Shown: positions 8,576 to 16,572 of the stretch, one piece after another
Position numbering within the stretch: the stretch's first letter is position 1
Layout of the letters: every line of letters begins with the position of its first letter
Origin: an uncultured Eubacteriales bacterium
Lineage (GTDB): Bacteria; Bacillota; Clostridia; TANB77; CAG-508
Assembly: GCA_949287075.1 (NCBI GenBank)
Contig: CASEEU010000028.1
Coordinates: 1 to 32,509 of the forward strand
Direction: 5' to 3'
Length of the DNA: 32,509 nt
The notes under the pieces: generated by a model
Told to the model about the DNA's origin: nothing
Seen by the model: only the letters and a program-made list of their open reading frames with translations
The model's database searches: none
Program-made: the position numbers and the translations under genes

Positions 8576-9238
8576 CTAGTTATTTTCAAAAACAATTCCA
8601 TCGATACACTCATCAAAAATAAATTGTTTAATTTTCTCTTTGTTATTTGTACTATAAAATTCAGATAACAAAATTGTAAAATCTTTTAACTTATTATCTG
8701 GAACTTTTATAATTCCACAACCATTTTCAATCATAATCTTATTAGCACAAATTGTACTTGTTCTTTTATTTCCATCCCAAAACAATTGACTTCTCATACC
8801 ATATAACATATACTCTATTGCTCTTTCTGTAGCATTTTCTATTTGCAATATATGCGTTATCTGTTGTTTTACTTTTTCTTCACTTGGTATTTCAGGAATA
8901 TAATCTGTTCCAGTTATTTGAACTTTACCTTGTCTTAATACTCCCCAAGCAATACTTTCATTTCTTGCTACAAATTCATTTATTTTACAAATAAAATCAA
9001 GGTCAAAAGCTTTGTCTACATTATTTATAACATATTTCCAGGCATCTCTTAAATTTAATATACATTGAATTTCATCTATTTTTAAATTTGGAACATTAAC
9101 CCCTTCCAATATTGTTTTAGTCTCTGAAAAAGTTATGTTTAAACCTTCCATTCTTGCATTGGCATATATATTATCTACTAAATTTCTTTTTGCTAAAAAT
9201 ATATTTTGTTCTTTTGTTAAATTATATTTATCATTCAT
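8576..9238 (-). CDS. Fic-fold protein with Gln in place of the catalytic His
   Basis: 220 residues with the Fic layout. An inhibitory-helix-like ANARMEG (about 26-32) sits near the N-terminus, then the strand VQITGTDYIPEIP, then the Fic loop QLFWDGNKRTST at 151-162. The canonical motif is HPFxxGNxR; here residue 151 is Gln, while the anion-binding GNKR is intact. Some Fic proteins lacking the His have other chemistry or are inactive, so AMP transfer should not be assumed. The ATG has AAAGGA at nine bases. It is a single-gene unit with its own terminator; no separate antitoxin gene adjoins it. Confidence 0.85.
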   Translation of the reverse strand: MNDKYNLTKEQNIFLAKRNLVDNIYANARMEGLNITFSETKTILEGVNVPNLKIDEIQCILNLRDAWKYVINNVDKAFDLDFICKINEFVARNESIAWGVLRQGKVQITGTDYIPEIPSEEKVKQQITHILQIENATERAIEYMLYGMRSQLFWDGNKRTSTICANKIMIENGCGIIKVPDNKLKDFTILLSEFYSTNNKEKIKQFIFDECIDGIVFENN

Positions 9239-9392
9239 TTTTTCAAGTCCTTTCTCAAATTTGTATAATTTCTATTTTATTTTTCAAATCTTTTTTGACT
9301 TGTTGGTGTTTCAATTTTTTCTTCTGACTACTTTTATATTATACTACAAAACACTTAAATTTACTATACTTTTAGACATTTTTATACATAAA

Positions 9393-10316
9393 TTAGTTTT
9401 GTCGTTTTTCCCCACATTTAGCACAATACTTATCATTCCTATTCAAAACAGAACCACATGTGTGGCAAGTTTCATTTAATTTTGTACCACAATATGTACA
9501 ATGTATATGACTTTTATCTTGCGAAGCACCACATTTAAAACATGTTTTTTGGTTTTGTTTGTAAATGATATATATGATAACACCTGCGATATTAGTAATT
9601 AATGTAATACCACCCCATAAATATGGATTTAATTTTGACTTTAGAGCATTTTGATAAATATATAAAGCAAGTAATACCCAATATATCATAAAGAAAAACA
9701 TCATAATAGCTAGTGTTACTTTTATATACATTTTCCCATTTTCAACTGGATGGATTTCATTGATAAAATATATTTTTTCTCCTGTATCATGATTTCCTAT
9801 ATAACTTAATAAATACACTTGCTTACTATTAAAATTTGATTCATAAAATATTTGGTCTTCAGATTCTTTTTGAATTTCTGTATCAAAGTTTGACAACACT
9901 GTATTTATGATAAGTTCTTTATTGGTTGTTAATCTAAAAATAGCCGTGTCATTATTAGGATTTACAAAATATGCATTAGACATATTCTCTGCTTTATTTA
10001 AAGTAAATTCTTCTTGGTTTGCAAATTCAGAGTTTTTACTACTATATATGATTTTATTTTCTTTGTTTAATATTAAAACATCTACAACATCTTCTGAATT
10101 ATCTGACATATTTTTTATTTCTTTTTTTACACTCTCTAAATCATTATGATTATTTTCTAATGTTTCATGAATCCTATGATAGTCATATATAAATGTTAAT
10201 TTACTTTGAAAGGCATTTCCTATAAATAGAATTAAACTAATACCTACCAAAATAGCAACAATTATATATATGAAAACAACTTTTTTAAATGGTATTTTTT
10301 CTATAAAATTATTCAT
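9393..10316 (-). CDS. Two-helix membrane protein with C-terminal double zinc ribbon
   Basis: About 307 residues. A membrane helix at about 12-35 is followed by a roughly 160-residue, probably extracytoplasmic domain, a second and third helix at about 205-255, and a cytoplasmic tail with zinc-ribbon pairs (CFKCG, CTYCG, CHTCG, CAKCG). A GTG three codons upstream is in frame, but the ATG has GAGG at eight bases. It overlaps the preceding 90-residue gene by a few bases and is the last gene of the ECF sigma operon, so it may sense or relay the signal for that sigma factor. The extracytoplasmic domain is not a family I recognise. Confidence 0.8.
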   Translation of the reverse strand: MNNFIEKIPFKKVVFIYIIVAILVGISLILFIGNAFQSKLTFIYDYHRIHETLENNHNDLESVKKEIKNMSDNSEDVVDVLILNKENKIIYSSKNSEFANQEEFTLNKAENMSNAYFVNPNNDTAIFRLTTNKELIINTVLSNFDTEIQKESEDQIFYESNFNSKQVYLLSYIGNHDTGEKIYFINEIHPVENGKMYIKVTLAIMMFFFMIYWVLLALYIYQNALKSKLNPYLWGGITLITNIAGVIIYIIYKQNQKTCFKCGASQDKSHIHCTYCGTKLNETCHTCGSVLNRNDKYCAKCGEKRQN

Positions 10317-10581
10317 AACATTCACCTCTTGTATTTTCCTTTAAGGCTATTGGTAGCATAATCAGTATTGCAAGTGCTATCAGACCAATTGCTCCTACAA
10401 TAAATCCCCAAATATTTACATTTAGCATAATTAATGTACTTGGTATAACCAATAATAATACAATTGCCAATATAAATACTTTTTGCATTTTACTTTCTTT
10501 TGTTTTTTCTTTTAATTCATAGCATTTCTTATCTATTGCTGGCTCTAAATTTGATAATACAGTTTGTAAATTTTTATCCAT
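10309..10581 (-). CDS. Small two-helix membrane protein, candidate anti-sigma (YxlC-like position)
   Basis: 90 residues: a polar, Lys/Glu-rich cytoplasmic N-terminus of about 30 residues followed by two membrane helices (about 32-52 and 57-78). GGAGG lies eight bases before the ATG, inside the end of the sigma gene, and the two genes overlap by eight bases, so they are translationally coupled. Small two-helix proteins directly after ECF sigma genes, such as YxlC after sigY, act as anti-sigma factors. That role here is inferred from position and topology, since there is no zinc-binding anti-sigma motif. Confidence 0.7.
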   Translation of the reverse strand: MDKNLQTVLSNLEPAIDKKCYELKEKTKESKMQKVFILAIVLLLVIPSTLIMLNVNIWGFIVGAIGLIALAILIMLPIALKENTRGECYE

Positions 10582-11119
10582 ATGAATTGCCTCCTTTTTT
10601 TATTCTTTTTTCTAATTTTTTCTTTCCTTCATGTATTCTACTCTTTATAGTTTTCGGCTTTGTTCCCATTTTTTCAGCAATTTCCTTTAAAGAGTATTCT
10701 TCTAAATATTTCAGCTTTATTGCTTGCGCTTGTTCAAATGGTAATGTATCAATTTCTTTTAATACCATATCTAATTCATTTTTTTCTGCTATCTTATCTT
10801 CTATGGAAATCGTATCTGATATGGTTTCTATATCAATTTCTGATGCTATTTTCTTATTTTTCTTTAGATAATCTAAATAACAATTCTTTGCTATTTTCAT
10901 GAGATATGTACTAAACATTGCTTTTCCTTTTACATCAAACTTATCTATATGCATTACCAATTTTAAAAAAGTTTCTTGTACTAAATCTTGTGCAATTTCT
11001 TCATCTGCTGTTAATTTGATTAGAAATTTTGATACATACGGATAATATATGGTAATTAATTTATTAAATGCTTCTTTTTCTCCTTTTTGGCACTGTATAA
11101 TTAATTTTATTTCATTCAA
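10574..11119 (-). CDS. ECF-type RNA polymerase sigma factor (first of two)
   Basis: 181 residues with region 2 (AQDLVQETFLKLVMHIDKF, about 43-61) and region 4 helix-turn-helix (YSLKEIAEKMGTKPKTIKSR, about 143-162). The gene starts with TTG, supported by GAGGTG seven bases upstream; no in-frame ATG fits. It heads a three-gene overlapping operon with a candidate anti-sigma and a zinc-ribbon membrane protein. The promoter at 11149-11176 has ECF form and matches the one upstream of the P-type ATPase, so autoregulation plus control of the pump is the likely regulon core. Confidence 0.92.
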   Translation of the reverse strand: MNEIKLIIQCQKGEKEAFNKLITIYYPYVSKFLIKLTADEEIAQDLVQETFLKLVMHIDKFDVKGKAMFSTYLMKIAKNCYLDYLKKNKKIASEIDIETISDTISIEDKIAEKNELDMVLKEIDTLPFEQAQAIKLKYLEEYSLKEIAEKMGTKPKTIKSRIHEGKKKLEKRIKKGGNSYG

Positions 11120-11148
11120 GCTAGCACCTCTTTTCTGTTTTCCATTTA

Positions 11149-11176
11149 TTACACGATTGTAAAATAAAAAAGTTGG
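11149..11176 (-). promoter_or_regulatory. Auto-regulatory ECF promoter of the first sigma operon
   Basis: On the minus strand CCAACTT, a 16-base gap between AAC and CGT, then CGTGTAAT, about 30 bases before the TTG start. Near identity with 8429-8456 over 29 bases (about 23 matches) supports a shared regulator. Confidence 0.72.
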
Positions 11177-11251
11177 TGTTTTTATAATATTTATAAGTTG
11201 TATTTATTCTCTTCTATGAGATTATTTATATCTCTTCTTCAAAATCTTTTT

Positions 11252-11857
11252 TTAATCTATTACTTTTTTGTTCCAAGATTTTTTATGACATTTTGGACAT
11301 CTCATATATCTTGTTCTACCAGAATGCATCGCAAATAAAACTTGTTTATAACTTGGAATATATTTATATTTACAAATATCACATTGATAATATCCTGCTT
11401 TTTGTTCAATTAAAAGACAGGTTCCCACTCCTATGATAAAAATTACAAAACTAATTACCATGGTTATGACTTTCCATACTATATTTTCAATCGCAAATAT
11501 AGATAAAAATATCATTAGCAAAAATGATATCGTAATAATCGTACCAATAATTGTTTCAGTAAACAATAATCGTTTATCGCTATCCTCTTTTTCTTTTTGT
11601 AATTTAATAAAATTTTCTTCTGCTTTTTTATCATAATTTTCCATTTTTATCATCTCCCCACTTAATAATTCATTTACAGTAATATTCAGTTCTTTGCATA
11701 AGTCAAGCATAATAGAGGAATCAGGCATACCTTTACCAGTTTCCCATTTTGATATTGCCCTGTCTGTTATATTTAATTTTTCTGCAAGTTCTGCTTGCGT
11801 CATATTTTTTTCTTTTCTACACTTAGCAATAAATTTTCCAATTTTTACTTGATCCAT
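11252..11857 (-). CDS. XRE-family regulator with membrane helices and zinc ribbon
   Basis: 201 residues. Residues 6-60 are an XRE helix-turn-helix (KNMTQAELAEKLNITDRAIS, KWETGKGMPD). A charged linker follows, then two membrane helices (about 97-118 and 124-148), then a C-terminal zinc ribbon with CDIC and CPKCHKK. This fusion is common in Clostridia and suggests a membrane-tethered regulator, though its signal is unknown. AAAGGAGG precedes the ATG. A good promoter (11879-11907) and an inverted repeat (11910-11944) lie just upstream, making autoregulation plausible. Confidence 0.87.
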   Translation of the reverse strand: MDQVKIGKFIAKCRKEKNMTQAELAEKLNITDRAISKWETGKGMPDSSIMLDLCKELNITVNELLSGEMIKMENYDKKAEENFIKLQKEKEDSDKRLLFTETIIGTIITISFLLMIFLSIFAIENIVWKVITMVISFVIFIIGVGTCLLIEQKAGYYQCDICKYKYIPSYKQVLFAMHSGRTRYMRCPKCHKKSWNKKVID

Positions 11858-11878
11858 ACTTTTACCTCCTTTACTATT

Positions 11879-11907
11879 ATTGTAAATTCCTTATATTGAA
11901 AAGTAAA
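11879..11907 (-). promoter_or_regulatory. SigA-type promoter of the XRE gene
   Basis: On the minus strand TTTACT, 17 bases, TACAAT, ending about 22 bases before the ATG. The -35 box begins two bases after a 12-bp inverted repeat. Confidence 0.55.
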
Positions 11908-11909
11908 CA

Positions 11910-11944
11910 TACTAATCGTTGAGTGAGGAAAACAACGATTAGTA
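11910..11944. repeat. 12-bp perfect inverted repeat upstream of the XRE promoter
   Basis: TACTAATCGTTG, an 11-base spacer, then CAACGATTAGTA. On the minus strand it is followed by TGTTTACTTTTC, a poor T-tract. It could be a weak terminator of the GNAT gene ending at 11978, or an operator next to the XRE -35 box. Confidence 0.6.
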
Positions 11945-11977
11945 GAGTAACATAAACTGTGATTTATCTTTTACATA

Positions 11978-12520
11978 TTATATTTTTATCCAATATCTTA
12001 AATATGTAAATCCATCATCTTCATTATAATAACTATTTTCATAAATACCGTTATTTTTCTCTATAACTTTTTTTGAAGGTATGTTAAAATCTTTGCAAGT
12101 GATTAAAATCCTCTCTCTTTTATGGTCCATTTCTTTAAATTTTTGCAAACCTAATTTTAGCATTTCTGTAGCATATCCTTTTCCTCTTTCTGTAGGTCTT
12201 ATACTATATCCTATAAATCCACCGTATTTCATTAATACAGGAACCTCTTTCCATCTTAATCCTATTGCTCCAACTATTCTATCCTCATCATTTTCTATTA
12301 AGTAAAATGTATGTGTTGAGTAATCTTTTGGAAGATTTTCTTCGTATTTATTATTTTCTAAATCATTTAGCCATTGTTGAAAATTCATTTTGCCTAGATT
12401 TTCGAAATCTCTTACTCCTTCAAAAATCCTTATTCCTGGTATTGGCTTACTATTTATATATTCTTGATAAATTTCAAGTAATTCTTTTTCATCATTTTCA
12501 TTTGCTTCTCTTAATTTCAT
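11978..12520 (-). CDS. GNAT-family acetyltransferase
   Basis: 180 residues. The core is GGFIGYSIRPTERGKGYATE at about 99-118, holding the R-G-K-G-Y-A acetyl-CoA loop, followed by CKDFNIPSKKVIEKNNGIYE, the motif B region of RimJ/RimL-like and general GNAT enzymes. The ATG has AAGGGGG upstream. It is a single gene between the terminator at 12572 and the repeat at 11910. The substrate is not known. Confidence 0.88.
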   Translation of the reverse strand: MKLREANENDEKELLEIYQEYINSKPIPGIRIFEGVRDFENLGKMNFQQWLNDLENNKYEENLPKDYSTHTFYLIENDEDRIVGAIGLRWKEVPVLMKYGGFIGYSIRPTERGKGYATEMLKLGLQKFKEMDHKRERILITCKDFNIPSKKVIEKNNGIYENSYYNEDDGFTYLRYWIKI

Positions 12521-12571
12521 ATTTATCCCCCTTACAACTTACTATTTCTGGTTACGATTATAATACAAAAA

Positions 12572-12615
12572 AGAAAATTATTCTATACTTGTATTTGTAT
12601 AAAATAATTTTCTTT
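12572..12615 (-). terminator. Terminator of the GntR/ABC operon
   Basis: 12-bp stem AAGAAAATTATT/AATAATTTTCTT, identical to that at 6012, with an inner ATAC/GTAT hairpin. A and T runs flank it on both sides, so it may act in both directions. Confidence 0.75.
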
Positions 12616-12655
12616 TAAGTAATTGTTTTCCTCCTGCTTCATAATATATAAAAAC

Positions 12656-13330
12656 CTATTCTTCTTTATTTTTATATATTCTATATGATACTACATAAGA
12701 TATACTATACATAACAATCATCAAAGCTACCAATAATACTAATCCAAATTGATTTATAAAATTTTCTAGCATTTCCATATTTATATTAAGATTAGATTTC
12801 ATGATTAGAAAACCTGCTCCTGCTGCTATTACTATGATGATAAATAATAATATAAACATTTGAATTCTTCCTTTTTCTGCTCCCCATTTGAATATACTTG
12901 GAATTTGTATGGCTTGTATTAAAGAAATTCCAAACATGCCACCTATTGTTGTGGTAATTAAACTTTCATAATTAATATTTGTGATATTTTCAGGTCTAAC
13001 ATAATTCATAACATTTGCAACAATGATAGTTAGTAATAAACCTAATATTCCACCTAAAATAGTTGCTCCTATTGCTAAAATAAATTTTTCTTTTACAATT
13101 TCTTTTCTATTAGTAGGTAATGTTAAAATATATTTATTTGATTTTGCAATTTCATCATAACTAAAAGTTGACAGTGCAATCATACCAACAATTGTGCATA
13201 TGATAATAGATCCCCAATTAATCGCTTCTGTACCTACAATTGCAATCCCACAAAACAAAACAATAATAATTAAAGATGCTTTGTAACTTGCTAAATTATA
13301 TAAATCTTTTTTCAATAATCCCTTTATCAT
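12656..13330 (-). CDS. ABC-2 type permease of the ytr-like operon
   Basis: 224 residues, six hydrophobic segments (about 18-33, 37-55, 88-108, 132-150, 158-176, 192-215). It starts three bases after the ATPase stop and has GGGGG upstream. The order GntR-ATPase-permease copies the B. subtilis ytrA-type operons, which respond to cell-wall antibiotics. Because the ATPase is frameshifted as given, this permease may have no partner. Substrate unknown. Confidence 0.85.
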   Translation of the reverse strand: MIKGLLKKDLYNLASYKASLIIIVLFCGIAIVGTEAINWGSIIICTIVGMIALSTFSYDEIAKSNKYILTLPTNRKEIVKEKFILAIGATILGGILGLLLTIIVANVMNYVRPENITNINYESLITTTIGGMFGISLIQAIQIPSIFKWGAEKGRIQMFILLFIIIVIAAGAGFLIMKSNLNINMEMLENFINQFGLVLLVALMIVMYSISYVVSYRIYKNKEE

Positions 13331-13332
13331 AA

Positions 13333-14191
13333 CTATTTTTCCCCCTTAATGTAAAATAACATGATATCTTCAATAGATGGCTTATCAATGGTTGTTATAT
13401 TATATTTTTTTCTGATAACATTTTTATTGTCTGTCAATACTTCATACTGATATTTTTCTTTTTTATATTTTATATAATCCTTTTCATCTAATTTTAAAAA
13501 GTCCTCTTTACTACATTTTATAATTCCATAATTTTCTAATAATTCATCTGTTGGTAAATGAAATATCATTTTTCCTTTTTCAATAAATACAATATAATCT
13601 GATACATGCTCTAAATCTGTTGTAATATGTGTTGATAACAATATCGACCTTGTTTCATCTTCTTCTATATATCTTCTAAATATACCTAAAATTTCATTTC
13701 TTACCACTGGATCTAAACCACTTGTAGGCTCATCTAATATTAAAAGTTTGGGATTATGTGATATGGCTGTTGCAATTTTTAATTTCATCTTCATACCACT
13801 AGAAAAATCTTTTATCAGCTTATTGGTTGGTAAATCAAATTGTTTTAACAAATTTTTATATTTATTTTCATCCCAAGTTTTATAAACATCTTTCATGATA
13901 AAATTTATATGTTTTGCTGTTAAATACTCTGATAGAAAACTATCATCTAATACAACGCCAATTTCTTCTTTTATCTCTTTTTCATGTTCCTTGCTATCTT
14001 TTCCAAATATGTTTATGGTTCCTTCTGCCTTTGTTACATTTAATATAGATTTAATTGTTGTGGTTTTCCCTGCTCCGATTTTCTCCTATTAATCCTACAA
14101 TGCAACCTTCTGGTACATTAAAACTAATATTTTGTAGTTTAAAATCTTTATATGCTTTTGAAACATTTTGTAATTCAATATTATTTTTCAT
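13333..14191 (-). pseudogene. ABC ATPase of the ytr-like operon, frameshifted inside Walker A
   Basis: The ATG at 14191 opens MKNNIELQNVSKAYKDF and reads to VGLIGEN. There the minus strand has AATCGGAGCAGG where AATGGAGCAGG would encode NGAG, so one extra base sits at 14077 (plus-strand G). The second frame then supplies KTTTIKSIL, the signature SSGMKMK, Walker B LLILDEP, SGLDP and LLSTHI. Without the extra base the product would be about 285 residues with every ABC motif. The internal start near 13896 lacks Walker A and could not make a working ATPase. The defect has the same form as in the P-type ATPase gene. It is either a real mutation or a shared sequencing artefact. Confidence 0.88.
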
Positions 14192-14192
14192 A

Positions 14193-14570
14193 CTAAAAAT
14201 CCCCCTCAAATATCATTTTAAATAATTCTTTTATTTCTTCTTCAGAAATATTGGATATTTTTGAAATATCATATATTTTTTCTATATAGTCTTGGATTTC
14301 TTTTAGTTTTTCTTCTCGAATGAGTTCTAAATTTTTAGGAGCCACAAAACTTCCTTTTCCTTGAACCGTTTTTATGAATCCTGCTTGTTCTAGTTCATCA
14401 TAAGCTCTTTTTACTGTTAAAAAGCTAATCTTTAAATCATTTGCTAAGCTTCTTACAGATGGTAACATATCTTCTTCTTTTAGTTCATTGGAAAATATAG
14501 CTTGTTTTATCGCATTTTCTATTTGTTCAAAAATGGGGATACTACTATTATTACTAATGATTATATTCAT
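14193..14570 (-). CDS. GntR-family regulator, YtrA subfamily
   Basis: 125 residues: an N-terminal winged helix-turn-helix (IFEQIENAIKQAIF, LPSVRSLANDLKISFLTVKR, AYDELEQAGFIKTVQGKGSF) and a short C-terminal helical part, the size of YtrA-type GntR proteins that lack a large ligand domain. It heads the operon; its stop lies one base from the ABC ATPase start. AAGGAG precedes the ATG. A dyad GTGTTATAATTACAC covers its own -10 box, pointing to autorepression. Confidence 0.9.
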   Translation of the reverse strand: MNIIISNNSSIPIFEQIENAIKQAIFSNELKEEDMLPSVRSLANDLKISFLTVKRAYDELEQAGFIKTVQGKGSFVAPKNLELIREEKLKEIQDYIEKIYDISKISNISEEEIKELFKMIFEGDF

Positions 14571-14601
14571 TTTCTTCTCCTTACTGTTATTATCTGTTAT
14601 G

Positions 14602-14634
14602 GTGTAATTATAACACTTTGTAACAATATGTCAA
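14602..14634 (-). promoter_or_regulatory. Promoter and candidate operator of the GntR operon
   Basis: On the minus strand TTGACA, 16 bases, TATAAT. The -10 lies inside the dyad GTGTTATAATTACAC (14602-14616), similar in form to GntR-family operators. Binding there would block the promoter. Confidence 0.7.
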
Positions 14635-14676
14635 TACAATTTTTTATTTTTTTCTATATATTATTATTTTTATGAA

Positions 14677-14710
14677 ATAAAAAAGAGAATTATCGTTTTT
14701 AATAATTCTC
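14677..14710 (-). terminator. Terminator of the acyl-CoA ligase gene
   Basis: On the minus strand GAGAATTAT/ATAATTCTC with an 8-base loop is followed by TTTTTTATTTC, directly after the stop codon region. Confidence 0.8.
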
Positions 14711-14720
14711 CCTTTGTTAT

Positions 14721-16424
14721 CTATTCCTCTTCTATTAACTCTAGATTTGCCTGTCTTTTTATTTTGCCGGTTGTTGTTTTAATTAAAGGTTCTTCTGAAA
14801 CAATAATTCCTCTGATTGCTTTATACTTTGGCATAACACTATTTACTTCTTTTATTTTTTCTGCTAAAACTTTATAAATATCCTCTTCATTCTCTACCTT
14901 ATATGCTTCTTTGATAATTTCTTTATCAAATATAATTTTTACATGTATTTTGATATTATCTTTATCATCTGTTTGTTGTTTTCCAAAGATAAAAGATTCT
15001 TTTACACCTTCGATTTTATTAACTAAACCTTCCATTTCCTCTGGATATATATTCTTACCATTTTTTAAAACAATCACACTTTTCTTTCTTCCACAGATAA
15101 ATATATAACCATCTTCATCAATTCTAGCTAAATCACCTGTGTGAAACCATCCATCTTCCATTACACTGTCTGTTGCCTTTTTATTATTATAATATCCTAA
15201 CATGACATTTGGACCTTTTACGACTAATTCTCCTACGCCATCATCGTCTGCCTCATCAATTCTTGCTTGAACATGTGGAATTGGTTTTCCGATAGAACCT
15301 ACTCTATGATGTTCATTTGTTTCTATTCCAATAATTGGAGAGGTTTCTGTTAATCCATATGCTTGGCATAAATTAATTCCCCAATTTCTGAATGTTTCAA
15401 TAACCTCTTTATCTAATGCTGCTGCTCCACTAATAAATAACTTAATACATCCTCCATACATATTATGAATTTCTTTAAAAGCCTTTTTCTTCTCTTCCAT
15501 AGATTTATCTTTGTATTCTTGCATCAGTTTTTTCGTTTCTTCTATTTTGTCTTCTTTTTGAATCATTTTCCATATGTTTTTATACATAATTTCATATATA
15601 GCAGGAACAAATGCTGCATAAGTTATTTTATATTCATTTAAATTTTCCATTATATGTCTAATACCATCACAAAAAGACCTTTCTGCACCTACATATAATG
15701 AAACTAACATGCCAACTGTACATTCATATACATGATGTAATGGTAAGAATGATAGGATTCTATCATTTGAATCAACATCTACGACTGATGCATAATCCAT
15801 TACATTTGAAACTAAATTCTTATGAGAAAGTGCAACAACTTTTGATTTTGATGTTGTTCCTGATGTAAATAACATGATACGCATTTCTTCTGGATTTATC
15901 TTTGCATTGATATATTCTCTGTTTCCACTGTCTACCATCTCTTTTCCTTTTTCTATTAACTCTTTTTCAGAATATATCCCTTCCTCATGAATGTCTGTAT
16001 CCATAGAAATTAAATGTTTTAACTTGTTTTTCTCACTATATTTTATTTTTTTGATGATTTCTTCATATTTCTTAGAATAAAATATGGCTTCTACTTCTGA
16101 TCTTTCTATAACTTCTTCTAATTCATTTGCTGGTAATGATTTATCCATTGGAACAACAATTCCTACTCCACAAACAACTGATAAATAGGCAAGTTCCCAT
16201 TCATATCTGTTTTCTCCAATAACACCTATTCTTTTTCCTTTTAAACCTAAATTAATTAATGCAGTTCCTAAATAATTTATCATGTCTCTTATTTCATTAT
16301 GTGTATATGTCTTATATTGTCCTTTTCCTATTTTTATTTTATATCCTGGTTTGTCTCCATATAATTCTCTTGTCTTATTTAACATGTCTTTTAAGTCTGT
16401 TACTACTAACATATTTTTTGCCAT
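14721..16424 (-). CDS. AMP-dependent acyl-CoA synthetase (long-chain fatty acid-CoA ligase type)
   Basis: 567 residues of the ANL superfamily. The P-loop is MLFTSGTTSKSKVVALSH at about 185-202, followed by the adenylation motifs AYGLTETSP and DGWFHTGDLARIDEDGYIF, the hinge GRKKSVIVLKNGKNIYPEEME, and the C-terminal catalytic Lys in TTTGKIKRQ. The enzyme would activate a carboxylate, probably a fatty acid, to the acyl-AMP and then the CoA thioester. CGGAGG precedes the ATG. It is a single-gene unit bounded by terminators on both sides. The exact acid is not readable. Confidence 0.92.
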   Translation of the reverse strand: MAKNMLVVTDLKDMLNKTRELYGDKPGYKIKIGKGQYKTYTHNEIRDMINYLGTALINLGLKGKRIGVIGENRYEWELAYLSVVCGVGIVVPMDKSLPANELEEVIERSEVEAIFYSKKYEEIIKKIKYSEKNKLKHLISMDTDIHEEGIYSEKELIEKGKEMVDSGNREYINAKINPEEMRIMLFTSGTTSKSKVVALSHKNLVSNVMDYASVVDVDSNDRILSFLPLHHVYECTVGMLVSLYVGAERSFCDGIRHIMENLNEYKITYAAFVPAIYEIMYKNIWKMIQKEDKIEETKKLMQEYKDKSMEEKKKAFKEIHNMYGGCIKLFISGAAALDKEVIETFRNWGINLCQAYGLTETSPIIGIETNEHHRVGSIGKPIPHVQARIDEADDDGVGELVVKGPNVMLGYYNNKKATDSVMEDGWFHTGDLARIDEDGYIFICGRKKSVIVLKNGKNIYPEEMEGLVNKIEGVKESFIFGKQQTDDKDNIKIHVKIIFDKEIIKEAYKVENEEDIYKVLAEKIKEVNSVMPKYKAIRGIIVSEEPLIKTTTGKIKRQANLELIEEE

Positions 16425-16534
16425 AGCTTTATTTCCTCCGTATTTTTCTTACTTTTCTTTTTATTTGTATTTTTCTTGCCTATAATAGATTAATATAGAT
16501 ATGAAAAAAAGTCAAATGTTATTGTAAATTTTAA

Positions 16535-16572
16535 GAAAAAATGTCGCATCAACAAACGAACCTAATGCGACA
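16535..16572 (-). terminator. Terminator of the Ig-like protein gene, conserved-loop type
   Basis: On the minus strand TGTCGCAT/ATGCGACA stem, loop containing GTTCGTTTGT, then TTTTTTCTT. Stem and loop sequence recur at 23949. Confidence 0.85.

Noticed and set aside
16424..16530. SigA promoter ahead of the acyl-CoA ligase (TTGACT with TAATCT)
   Set aside because: The -10 is poor at the best spacing and a better TATTAT is too far from the -35, so the site cannot be placed with confidence.
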